Shown here: positions 35,129 to 43,188 of the stretch, one piece after another
Numbering within the stretch: the first letter of the stretch is position 1
Layout: every line of letters begins with the position of its first letter
Assembly (NCBI GenBank): GCA_963787485.1
Contig: CAWBDF010000006.1
Coordinates: 186,001 to 250,000, forward strand
Direction: 5' to 3'
Length of the DNA stretch: 64,000 nt
DNA from: Bog-473 sp963787485
GTDB taxonomy: Bacteria; Actinomycetota; Acidimicrobiia; Acidimicrobiales; RAAP-2
Translations under genes and position numbers: made by a program
The notes under the pieces: generated by a model
What the model was told of the DNA's origin: nothing
The model's input: only the letters and a program-made list of their open reading frames with translations
The model's database searches: none

Positions 35129-36340
35129 ATGATCCCGTCGGTTCTAGTGGTTGGAAGGACGGGTAAGCCGGAGGGCGGAAATCAGGTCAAGGCGCGTGCT
35201 CCTTGGACCACTCGCTCCGTGGTGCTCAGCATCGCGATCGTGCTTGCCCTGGCCACCTTCGCCGTGCTTTCGCCTCGAGCGAGTGCCGCAGGGCCGGCCT
35301 TCGTACAAGGCGGAGACACCTTGGTTACGAGCGGCACGACAGCCAGCCTGGCGTTCAACCACGCAAATACCGCCGGCGACCTGATTGCGGTTTATCTGCT
35401 CTGGGACAATGTCGGCAATGTGACACTGTCCGACAGCCGGGGCAACACCTACACGGCGGCCACCGCCCGCACGACTTGGGGGACCAACTGGAGTGCGCAA
35501 GTCTTCTACGCCCCGAACGTCCTCGGAGGGTCGAACACGGTCACAGCGACCTTTGGCACGGCGATCAAATCGTTCGGCATCGTGTACCTGCACGAGTACT
35601 CCGGTCTTGCCGGAGCGTCCCCCGTCGACGTCAGTGCATCCGCCGTCGGCACGTCCGCGGCCATGAGCAGCGGCGCTGTGACGACGACCCAGGCAAATGA
35701 CCTCCTCTTCGGCGCCGGTGCGTCTGCCAGCACCATCACCAAGGCGGGAACGGGATTCACCGCGCGTCTGAGGGACTTCGACAATCTCACGGAGGATCGC
35801 GTCGCCACGACGGCGGGGTCCTACTCGGCGACCGCCACCCAAAGTGGCTCCGCTTGGGTCATGCAGCTCGTCGCGTTCCGAGTCACCTCAGGGGTCGGCG
35901 CACCCACCAAGCTGGCCTTCGTCCAGGGCCCCTCCAACGCCGCCGCGGGTGCCACCATCACCCCGCCGGTGACGGTGGCGGTCGAGGACGCCAACGGCAA
36001 CATCGAGACGTCTGACAACGCCACCACGGTGAGCCTGGCCATCGGGACCAACCCCGGCGGTGGGACCCTCACCGGCGGCGCGGCCGTCACCGTGGCCTCT
36101 GGGGTCGCGACCTTCTCGGGCCTCTCCATCAACCAGGCGGGGACCGGCTACACCTTGACGGCCTCGAGCACGCCCGCCGCGCACTGCGGCCACCTCGGCG
36201 GCCTTCAACATCACAGGGACCGGCCCACCCACCAAGCTGGCCTTCGTCCATGGCCCCTCCAACGCCGCCGCCGGTGCCACCATCACCCCGCCGGTGACGG
36301 TGGCGGTCGAGGACGCCAACGGCAACGTCGAGACGTCTGA
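35129..36340 (+). CDS. Secreted Ig-like/PQQ-propeller protein, 5' part (frameshifted)
   Basis: Starts at ATG 35129 with a GGAGTAGAGG ribosome site directly upstream. The signal segment SVVLSIAIVLALATFAVL precedes SPRASAAGP. Residues 55-255 form a beta-sandwich domain (SLAFNHANTAGDLIAVYLLW to WVMQLVAFRV) that reappears at the C-terminus of the downstream part. Then comes the first 108-residue Ig-like repeat (TKLAFVQGPSNAAAGATITP). Near 36171-36184 one extra base shifts the frame, and the last 55 residues (HCGHLGGLQHHRDRP..) are out-of-frame noise. The intact protein would run to 38831, about 1230 residues. The disruption is probably a sequence error; see the repeat-length argument in the findings. 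Confidence 0.7.
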   Translation: MIPSVLVVGRTGKPEGGNQVKARAPWTTRSVVLSIAIVLALATFAVLSPRASAAGPAFVQGGDTLVTSGTTASLAFNHANTAGDLIAVYLLWDNVGNVTLSDSRGNTYTAATARTTWGTNWSAQVFYAPNVLGGSNTVTATFGTAIKSFGIVYLHEYSGLAGASPVDVSASAVGTSAAMSSGAVTTTQANDLLFGAGASASTITKAGTGFTARLRDFDNLTEDRVATTAGSYSATATQSGSAWVMQLVAFRVTSGVGAPTKLAFVQGPSNAAAGATITPPVTVAVEDANGNIETSDNATTVSLAIGTNPGGGTLTGGAAVTVASGVATFSGLSINQAGTGYTLTASSTPAAHCGHLGGLQHHRDRPTHQAGLRPWPLQRRRRCHHHPAGDGGGRGRQRQRRDV

Positions 36341-36873
36341 CAACGCCACCACGGTGAGCCTGGCCATCGGGACCAACCCCGGCGCTGGGACCCTCACCGG
36401 CGGCTCGGCCGTCACCGTGGCCTCTGGGGTCGCGACCTTCTCGGGCCTCTCCATCAACACGGCCGGGACCGGCTACACGTTGACGGCCTCGAGCACGCCC
36501 GCGCGGACAACGGCCACCTCAGCGGCCTTCAACATCACAGGGATCGGTCCACCCACCAAGCTGGCCTTCGTCCAGGGCCCCTCCAACGCGGCCACCGGTG
36601 CCACCATCAGCCCGGCCGTGACGGTGGCGGTCGAGGACGCCAACGGCAACGTCGAGACGTCTGACAACGCCACCACGGTGAGCCTGGCCATCGGGACCAA
36701 CCCCGCAAGTGGCGTTCTCAGCGGTGGCTCGGCCGTCACCGTGGCCTCGGGCATCGCCACCTTCTCGGGCCTCTCCATCAACACGGCCGGGACCGGCTAC
36801 ACGTTGACGGCCTCGAGCACGCCAGCGCGGACCGCGGCCACCTCGACGGCCTTCAACATCACCACGGCTGCGT
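35901..36873 (+). repeat. Three tandem Ig-like repeats of about 324 bp
   Basis: Unit starts are at 35901, 36226 and 36550. The second interval is 324 bases (108 codons) while the first is 325, which places the extra base that breaks the frame inside the first unit. The units differ by scattered substitutions, unlike the perfect 789-bp repeats upstream. Each encodes a beta-sandwich starting TKLAFVQGPSNAA and including SDNATTVSLAIGTNP. Confidence 0.85.
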
Positions 36874-38831
36874 CTTCGGGCTGGACGACGTACCTGGGGG
36901 GCATTGACCGCACCGGTTTTGTCGCGGGGGACAGCGGGTTCAATCCGACATCGGCCTCGAGCCTGAAGCTCGCGTGGAAGGCGTCTGATACCGCGCCGAA
37001 CCATGGCGTGTTCTCGCAACCGATCGTTTCGAACGGAATCGTCTATTGGGGATCGTTCGACGGGAACGAGCGAGCAACCGATACGGCAGGGAATCTCATC
37101 TGGCAGACGAACTTGGGCACAAGCACCCCCCCGGGTTGCACCGACCCTTCTGAAGCCGGCATCGCGAGTACTGCGACCGTCACCACTGACGTTCCGGTTG
37201 ACGGGGCGACATCGGTCCTGTACGTCGGCGGCGGCAATTCGAAGGTGTACGCGCTGAACGCGGCCACTGGCGCGGTGCTGTGGTCGTACGACGTCGGAGG
37301 GAACCCGAGTACATTCGTGTGGTCTTCGCCGGCCGTGTTTGGCAACAGTGTCTACATCGGCGTCGCCTCCTTCGGAACCTGCCCGGACGTCCAGGGTCAG
37401 CTCCTGAAGCTCGACCGGGTCACCGGTGCGCTGCAGGGCACGTTCAACGTTGTTCCCAACGGCTGCATCGGTGGTGGCGTGTGGAGCTCACCCACGATTG
37501 ATGCCGCCGCAGGCACCATCTACTTCACGACCGGCAACCCGGCGGGTAGTGGCGTCCAGGAGGATCCATGCGCCACCACCGAAATGGCCCCGGCGATTAT
37601 CGAGGTGAACGCTTCCGCCATGAGTCTGGTGGGCTCGTGGACGATACCCGTCGCGCAGCAGACATGTTGTGGCGACGGCGACTGGGCGGCGACACCGACG
37701 TTGTTCAGCGGTGTCATCGGCGGACAGTCGGAGCCTATGGTGGGGTCGATCAACAAGAACGGCATTTTTTATGCGTTCGAGCGGGACGCGCTCTCGTCCG
37801 GGCCTGTGTGGAGCACACGCATCGCGATAGGCGGCGAAAATCCAACGACCGGAAGCGGCGATATTGCGCCCGCGGCGTGGGACGGCGCGACGCTGTACGT
37901 TGGCGGTGATTACACCAGCAGCTGCGCTGGCACGGTGAACGCCCTGAATCCGTCCACCGGTGCCTTCATCTGGCAGCACTGCTTCGCAGACGGCCCGGTG
38001 CTCGGCGCCGTGACCGTCACTTCCGGCGGCGTGGTCGCCGTGGGCGAAGGCAACAACATCGCGACGGTCTCAGCGGCGAACGGAGCGTCACTGTTTTCCT
38101 ACAGCGGCGTCGGCCCGTTCTGGGGCCCTGCGTCCATCGTCGGCGGGAGCTTGTACGAAGGCGATATGTCGGGCAACCTCTACGCCCTCACGACCCAATC
38201 GAGCCAGACTGCGGCACAGTTCGTGCAGGTCAATTCGGCGACGCCGCAGAGCAGTCAAAGCGTCGTCACCGTGCCATACCTGCAGGCGCAGAGCGCGGGC
38301 AACCTCAACGCCGTCGCCGTCGGCTTCAATGATGCCACGTCGACGATCGCCTCGGTGACAGACAGCGCGGGGAACGTGTATCAACTTGCGGCACCGCTCA
38401 CCCACGGTGCGGGGTTGAGCCAGGCGATTTACTACGCCAGCAACATCGCATCCGCCGCCGCCGGGGCAAACGTCGTCACGGTGAAATTCTCAGGGGCAGT
38501 TCCATATCCCGATGTGCGCATCGCGGAGTACAGCGGTATCGATCCCGTCAACCCGCTCGATACCGCTGCATCCGCCACTGGGAGTGGGGCGTCCGCAAGC
38601 AGCGGCAACCTCACAACGTCCGCCTCCAACGAAGTGATCTTCGGCGCGGGCATGACGACCAGCCTCTTCACAGGCGGAACCAACGGTTTCACCTCGCGAA
38701 TCATCACTCCCGTGGACGGCGACATTGCCGGCGACGAGTTCGTCACGGCCACGGGCAGCTACGCGGCGACGGCGAAGAGCGGCTCTGGGGGCTGGGTCAT
38801 GCAAGCGGTGGCGTTCCGCGGTTTCGCATAG
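36177..38831 (+). CDS. Secreted Ig-like/PQQ-propeller protein, 3' part (frameshifted)
   Basis: Coding sense resumes about 36177 after the frameshift; the first usable start in this frame is 36294, which is probably not natural. It holds Ig-like repeats 2 and 3, then about 400 residues of PQQ-like beta-propeller (blades such as PIVSNGIVYWGSFDGNERAT and NSKVYALNAATGAVLWSYDV), then a C-terminal beta-sandwich (NLNAVAVGFNDATSTIASVT to WVMQAVAFRGFA) matching the N-terminal domain of the 5' part. So the whole protein is built as sandwich - Ig x3 - propeller - sandwich. Probably extracellular; ligand or enzymatic role unknown. No catalytic motif is visible. Confidence 0.7.
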   Translation, partial: PRTAATSAAFNITGTGPPTKLAFVHGPSNAAAGATITPPVTVAVEDANGNVETSDNATTVSLAIGTNPGAGTLTGGSAVTVASGVATFSGLSINTAGTGYTLTASSTPARTTATSAAFNITGIGPPTKLAFVQGPSNAATGATISPAVTVAVEDANGNVETSDNATTVSLAIGTNPASGVLSGGSAVTVASGIATFSGLSINTAGTGYTLTASSTPARTAATSTAFNITTAASSGWTTYLGGIDRTGFVAGDSGFNPTSASSLKLAWKASDTAPNHGVFSQPIVSNGIVYWGSFDGNERATDTAGNLIWQTNLGTSTPPGCTDPSEAGIASTATVTTDVPVDGATSVLYVGGGNSKVYALNAATGAVLWSYDVGGNPSTFVWSSPAVFGNSVYIGVASFGTCPDVQGQLLKLDRVTGALQGTFNVVPNGCIGGGVWSSPTIDAAAGTIYFTTGNPAGSGVQEDPCATTEMAPAIIEVNASAMSLVGSWTIPVAQQTCCGDGDWAATPTLFSGVIGGQSEPMVGSINKNGIFYAFERDALSSGPVWSTRIAIGGENPTTGSGDIAPAAWDGATLYVGGDYTSSCAGTVNALNPSTGAFIWQHCFADGPVLGAVTVTSGGVVAVGEGNNIATVSAANGASLFSYSGVGPFWGPASIVGGSLYEGDMSGNLYALTTQSSQTAAQFVQVNSATPQSSQSVVTVPYLQAQSAGNLNAVAVGFNDATSTIASVTDSAGNVYQLAAPLTHGAGLSQAIYYASNIASAAAGANVVTVKFSGAVPYPDVRIAEYSGIDPVNPLDTAASATGSGASASSGNLTTSASNEVIFGAGMTTSLFTGGTNGFTSRIITPVDGDIAGDEFVTATGSYAATAKSGSGGWVMQAVAFRGFA

Positions 38832-38958
38832 ACAAAGGGCGGGGGTCAAGCCAAGCTGACGGCACTATGCCAAAGCGCCCGCGCGGGAGTACGGGAAGAC
38901 CGGCGGGTCAGCCGATCCTGTGCTCAGATGCTGCGCCGGCAACCCCATGCTCAGACGC

Positions 38959-39060
38959 GCTTCGCGGACCATCTGCGCGATGTCGCGGACTTGCGCGTTG
39001 TCCTCGACTCGGCCGACGTTGAATGCCTCGTCGTGCACGACCTCGCGCGGGGCCTCGAGC
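38959..39060 (-). pseudogene. 102-bp fragment of a sugar epimerase gene
   Basis: On the minus strand this reads LEAPREVVHDEAFNVGRVED and NAQVRDIAQMVREA, matching an internal segment of the epimerase gene at 42030-43085 (its bases 42322-42423) with five mismatches in 102. No start or other part of the gene is present. It directly adjoins the copied beta-helix module, so it is a relic of a duplication followed by deletion. Confidence 0.8.
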
Positions 39061-40560
39061 GACGCGAGATTACGAGGGCGCCACCATTACTTGGGGTGGG
39101 TGCTCCCGGCGTCCTGCCCAAAACCAGAATTGCAGCTCCCGCTGCTGATCTCACTCGAGGTGCTGCATGAATCGGTGACGGCTGCTGTCCAGACTTGCCA
39201 AGAGGTCGGATTGTCGATGTTGCTCTGGCTCCAGGCAAAGAACTGCCACGGTCCGGTGTAGGTGTTGTTCGTGAAGTGGTTGTTCTGATGGAAGGTGATC
39301 GGTCCCGTCTGGTTGTACTGGCTGGTCCCGTAGTTGGAGAACAGGCCGTTGAACCCGCACAGGTCGGCCGTGGTACACGCCGGGCTCACAGCCCCGGGCG
39401 TGAAGGCAAAGGTATTGTCCTCGACGCTTACGTTCTGCGTCTTCCATCGACAATTGTCGTAGTAGTCGACGGGAGTTGTCTCGCTGAGATGCGCGGCACA
39501 ACTGGACACCGTGTAGACGGACGGATCGACCAAGGTGCAGTCACTGTCCGAGCCATCCGAGCAGTAGCGGTCGCTGTTCTCCCACAACACGACACCACCC
39601 CAGTTGTTCGTGAAGACGTTGCCGCTGATGAGCAACTCACCCGAGTAGTTGGAAGCGACGCGGTTGTCGCCGCCCGATTCAGAGATGTAGATCGCCCCGT
39701 CGGGAAATCCCGGCGTGCCCTGGTTGGAACCATCCCCGATGGCGTTCCCGACCAGGGTGTTGTCGGTGATTTGTGCATTGTAGGACGCCTCGTACTGAAT
39801 CCCTTCGCCGTAGTTGTTCGAGACGTAGTTGCCTGAGATCAGCGACCCAGCGTTGTTGGTGTCGTACCAGATCCCAACGCCTTGGTTGTCATGCACGTAG
39901 TTGGCGATCGTCTGGTCGTCGATGCCTTCCCACCATTTTCCGGCCCCCGAGCAGCCGCATTGGTTGTTCGCCGGCGAGCTGGGGAAGTCGAAGGCGTGAA
40001 GGTTGTTGTTGTCGTAGATGTCGTTGTCGGCCAGAACCGAGTTGCTGCCCTGCCCGTTGAATCCGTACTCACCGTTGAACTGAAGGCAGTTGTCCTTGAC
40101 CAGGTCGTTCTGGCCGATCACCACGCCGGCCCCGTCGGGGTTGTTCTCAATGAGGTTGTCCTCGACCGTCCAACCGGTGTGGCCACCTTGGCCGACGACA
40201 CCTTCACCACCCGACGCAATGAAGTGCTCGATGGTCAGGTATTCGATCAGGACGCCCTGGGCGTTAGGACCCGTGAAGGCGTAATCGTTCGAGTTCTGCC
40301 CGTTGATCACGGCGCCGGGAGCGCCGACGAACGTGTCGCCGGTGGCCGGAATGAATTGCGAGAACTCGCCCGAGCCGATGGTGTGGATCCCAGGTGCGAA
40401 CCAGTAGGTGGTATTCGCTTGGACCGTGAAGCTCTCGGCCGGCGGGGTGCCGCTGTCGTCACCGGCCGGGATCGTGACCGCCCCCGCCGGGGGCGAGGAG
40501 TACGGCGAGGTCGGCAGACCCGTCTCGCACCAGGTGACCGGGGCCGTCGCGGGCGGGGCG
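39060..40560. repeat. Segmental duplication, copy A (beta-helix module)
   Basis: Matches 43189-44693. From 39101 to 40560 the offset is a constant 4133 bases, with a single substitution found (near 39719, changing Gly to Ser in the other copy). The outer 40 bases at the left end contain small indels. The module boundary at 40560 is sharp: beyond it the two genes have unrelated N-terminal modules. Confidence 0.9.
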
Positions 40561-40958
40561 ATTCCGGATCCGCTGGACCCGCCTGATCCGCTGGACCCGC
40601 CTGAACCGCTGGACCCGCTGGACCCGCCTGAACCGCTCGCCGGAGCGATGTCGTAGGAGCTCGGCACCGCGGTGGAGGTCGCAGCGAAGTCCTGTGGCCC
40701 GTCCGGGAAGGGCATGTACATGGCGTCCACCTGGTCATTGGTCCCCGGTGGAAGGGAGGGGTCGGTGGTCAACGCGGCCTGGCCGGCGATGAGGTCGACC
40801 GAGGTGGTGAGGTTGCCGTCGGCCTCCTGCACGAAAGTGACCTGACCGGTGGGGGTGAGGTCGCCGCACGACGGCGAGCAGGCGACCGTGGCGGTGAACG
40901 CGACCGGCGTGCCGACGGTCGTGGAAGCGGTGTTCGGGGTCAGCGTCAACGTGAGCGG
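39087..40958 (-). CDS. Secreted right-handed beta-helix protein A, 3' part (frameshifted)
   Basis: Contains a bacterial Ig-like repeat (LTLTPNTASTTVGTPVAFTA), a Gly/Ser linker (GSGGSSGSSGSGGSSG), then about 490 residues of parallel beta-helix, with strings such as VLIEYLTIEHFIASGGEGVV and TDNTLVGNAIGDGSN. Cysteine pairs and aromatic residues near the end suggest an extracellular fold; no catalytic residues are assigned. Such folds occur in pectate-lyase-like and polysaccharide-binding proteins. The first in-frame start (40949) is only a consequence of an extra C at 40957-40959; the natural gene continues upstream to 41970. The beta-helix part is almost identical to that of the gene at 43223-45742. 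Confidence 0.75.
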   Translation of the reverse strand, partial: PLTLTLTPNTASTTVGTPVAFTATVACSPSCGDLTPTGQVTFVQEADGNLTTSVDLIAGQAALTTDPSLPPGTNDQVDAMYMPFPDGPQDFAATSTAVPSSYDIAPASGSGGSSGSSGSGGSSGSGGSSGSGIAPPATAPVTWCETGLPTSPYSSPPAGAVTIPAGDDSGTPPAESFTVQANTTYWFAPGIHTIGSGEFSQFIPATGDTFVGAPGAVINGQNSNDYAFTGPNAQGVLIEYLTIEHFIASGGEGVVGQGGHTGWTVEDNLIENNPDGAGVVIGQNDLVKDNCLQFNGEYGFNGQGSNSVLADNDIYDNNNLHAFDFPSSPANNQCGCSGAGKWWEGIDDQTIANYVHDNQGVGIWYDTNNAGSLISGNYVSNNYGEGIQYEASYNAQITDNTLVGNAIGDGSNQGTPGFPDGAIYISESGGDNRVASNYSGELLISGNVFTNNWGGVVLWENSDRYCSDGSDSDCTLVDPSVYTVSSCAAHLSETTPVDYYDNCRWKTQNVSVEDNTFAFTPGAVSPACTTADLCGFNGLFSNYGTSQYNQTGPITFHQNNHFTNNTYTGPWQFFAWSQSNIDNPTSWQVWTAAVTDSCSTSSEISSGSCNSGFGQDAGSTHPK

Positions 40959-41970
40959 GAGCTGGCACGACCGTGAGCGTCGTGCTCCCCGTCGACGACG
41001 CGTTGAGAGGATCGCCCGTGTAGGTCGCCGTCACCGTGTACATCCCGGCGTCAAGGGTGGCTGGTGTGGTGAAGCTGGCCTGGCCACCGACCAGGGGGAC
41101 CGTCGTGAGCCCGTTCCCGTAGGAGAAATCGACGAAACCGCTCGGCGACGCACCCCCAGCCACCGTGGCGGTGTAGGTCCGGGCCGAGGACTGATACATC
41201 GCGGGGCTGGCGTCCGCCGAGAGCGTGAGCGTCGTGGCCAGGGGTGTCCCCGCGGGGGGCCGCACCACCAACACGCAGATCTGCGACGTCGTCAGACCGT
41301 TGCTGGCCGAGACGCCAATTGGGTAGTCACCCTGGGTTCCCGGTGCCGGAGTGCCCGCGAGCGTCACCCAGAAGCGTTTGGCTGTGCGCGCGATGTTCGT
41401 GGTCATCCCCGGAGGAAGTGATCCCCGCACGTGCAAGGACGTCAACTTGGGGTAGCCCACCTTCCCCGAGATGCTCACGGCCGTGGCGTGAGCATCTCCG
41501 GCGGTGAGCGCGACCATTCCCGAGTCGGTGAAGGTTGGTGCCTCGTCTACCACGAGCGTGCAACCCGTCGCGTGGGTGGATCCGCCGACGCGCGACGAAT
41601 AGTGCAGGCCGTATCGACCCCCGGCTCCTCGGTGGGGCGTGCCGGAGAGGACGCTGACGTTGGGCCCGGCGTGCCACCCAGGTTGGTGGAATCTCACGCC
41701 TGGGGGAAGCGTGGAGGTCTCGGTGAGGCGCGACGGGCGCGGCCGGGAGCCGACGGACTGGACGACGTGGGCATACTGCCCCACCGTCATGGTGGCGGGG
41801 CAGAAGTTCGTCGTGAAGGTGGGCTCCACTCGCGTCGCCGAGACGGTCGAAGGCGCGATCGTCAGAACCGTTCCGATCAGCACCACGACTGATGTCGCCG
41901 CGATGCGGCGACGAATCCGCCAAGTGCCGGGACGGACATCCCCCCCCGACAGCGGGGTCCCGAGCATCAA
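40735..41970 (-). CDS. Secreted right-handed beta-helix protein A, 5' part (frameshifted)
   Basis: ATSVVVLIGTVLTIAPSTVSA is a signal peptide after a basic N-terminus (RIRRRIA). It is followed by two putative Ig/cadherin-like domains with SLHVRGSLPPGMTTN and a NGLTTSQICVLVV strand, then a Big_3-type Ig-like domain (PSGFVDFSYGNGLTTVPLVG). After TTLTVVPAP the frame is lost: the remaining 60 residues are Arg/His-rich noise, while the other frame continues as LTLTLTPNTASTTVG. Removing one C from the CCC at 40957-40959 joins both parts into one protein of about 960 residues (39087-41970). Confidence 0.72.
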   Translation of the reverse strand: MMLGTPLSGGDVRPGTWRIRRRIAATSVVVLIGTVLTIAPSTVSATRVEPTFTTNFCPATMTVGQYAHVVQSVGSRPRPSRLTETSTLPPGVRFHQPGWHAGPNVSVLSGTPHRGAGGRYGLHYSSRVGGSTHATGCTLVVDEAPTFTDSGMVALTAGDAHATAVSISGKVGYPKLTSLHVRGSLPPGMTTNIARTAKRFWVTLAGTPAPGTQGDYPIGVSASNGLTTSQICVLVVRPPAGTPLATTLTLSADASPAMYQSSARTYTATVAGGASPSGFVDFSYGNGLTTVPLVGGQASFTTPATLDAGMYTVTATYTGDPLNASSTGSTTLTVVPAPAHVDADPEHRFHDRRHAGRVHRHGRLLAVVRRPHPHRSGHFRAGGRRQPHHLGRPHRRPGRVDHRPLPSTGDQ

Positions 41971-42029
41971 CGGAACTGTATCGGCGGAGACGGTGCAGAT
42001 TTACGAGTTCACCGAGGTTTCACCTGAGA

Positions 42030-43085
42030 TCATCCTGACGTCGCGGACCGAGCATGGGTTTGCCGGCGCAGCATCTCGTCGACTAGCCCGGCCGCGAGCA
42101 GCTCACGGATCCGCGGGAGTCGGATGTACTTCGACGAGACAAAGTCGTCATATGTCAACTCGTGCTTGGCGTAGGCCCTGACGAGCTCGTCGACCCCCGC
42201 GGGCACGGTCCAGCAGAGGTCCAGTTCCGGAAAGGTGGCGGCGAGCTTCGAGAAGTCGACCCGGTAGTTGCGCAGGTCCGGTCCCGCCTCGGCGGCAAAG
42301 GACAACGTGGATCCCGGGACGGCTTCGCGGACCATCTCTGCGATGTCGCGGACTTGCACGTTGTCCTCGGCTCGGCCGACGTTGAATGCCTCGTTGTGCA
42401 CGACCTCGCGCGGGGCCTCGAGCACGGCGAGAAACGTACGGGAGATGTCCTCGACGTGCACCAGTGGCCGCCAGGGCGACCCATCGCTTTCCAGGCGGAC
42501 CTTCCCGGTCGTCGTCGCCACGGCTACCAGATTGTTCACGACGATGTCGAGGCGGAGTCGTGGAGAGGACCCGTATGCCGTTGCGTTGCGAAGGTACGTG
42601 GGACTGAACGTGTCGTCGGCCAGGCTTGAGAGCTCCCTTTCGGCCAGCGCCTTCGTGTCCCCGTACGGGGTCACCGGGAACAGTTCCGCGTCTTCGGTCA
42701 CGGCCTCGGAGCCGGCAGCACCATAGAGGCTGCACGACGAAGCGAAGAGGAAGCGCTCGACGCCGGCGTTCTTGGCCGCCCGACCAAGCGCGACGGTTCC
42801 GTCGAGGTTGATGGAGTAGGTCGTGGCAGGATTCAGGTGGCCGACCGGGTCGTTGGACAGGGCGGCAAGGCAGATGACGGCGTCGTAACCGGCGCAGTGG
42901 TGAGGCTCGACGTCGCGGATGTCACGTCGCGTACGAATCCCGCCGGTCTCCGTCTTCGGCGGGCCGAAGTCACAACCCTCGTAGAGATCCAGGTCGAGGC
43001 CGTCAACGGTGTGCCCGGCCCCACGCAGGAACGGCACGAGCACCGCCCCGATATAGCCGCGATCACCTGCGATGAGCACCTTCAT
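42030..43085 (-). CDS. NAD-dependent nucleotide-sugar epimerase/dehydratase (SDR)
   Basis: 351 residues. MKVLIAGDRGYIGAVLVPFL has the GxxGxxG nucleotide motif (as GDRGYIG), FLFASSCSLYGAAG the catalytic serine strand, and TPYGDTKALAE the YxxxK pair. Substrate unknown. It is the only glycan-metabolic gene inside the secreted-protein island, lying between the two beta-helix genes, all on the minus strand. A 102-bp piece of a diverged copy sits at 38959-39060 beside the other beta-helix gene, so this gene and its neighbour were once duplicated together. Start ATG 43085. Confidence 0.85.
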   Translation of the reverse strand: MKVLIAGDRGYIGAVLVPFLRGAGHTVDGLDLDLYEGCDFGPPKTETGGIRTRRDIRDVEPHHCAGYDAVICLAALSNDPVGHLNPATTYSINLDGTVALGRAAKNAGVERFLFASSCSLYGAAGSEAVTEDAELFPVTPYGDTKALAERELSSLADDTFSPTYLRNATAYGSSPRLRLDIVVNNLVAVATTTGKVRLESDGSPWRPLVHVEDISRTFLAVLEAPREVVHNEAFNVGRAEDNVQVRDIAEMVREAVPGSTLSFAAEAGPDLRNYRVDFSKLAATFPELDLCWTVPAGVDELVRAYAKHELTYDDFVSSKYIRLPRIRELLAAGLVDEMLRRQTHARSATSG

Positions 43086-43188
43086 GGCGACCCTTTACGC
43101 CCTCCCAAAGGCTGAGCGGGAACCGGACCGTGTCCGCTGGTGGATCAGAGCCCCGGAGGTCTTCGGTGATACGGGTATCAGGCCGAAG

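Noticed and set aside
38832..39086. Mobile element boundary beside the duplicated beta-helix module
   Set aside because: I looked for terminal inverted repeats, target-site duplications and transposase sequence at the duplication ends and saw none; unequal recombination explains the structure.
40567..40636. Minisatellite at the Gly/Ser-coding stretch
   Set aside because: The short CGCTGGACC-type repetition encodes an in-frame GSGGSSGS linker between domains, which is ordinary in secreted modular proteins.
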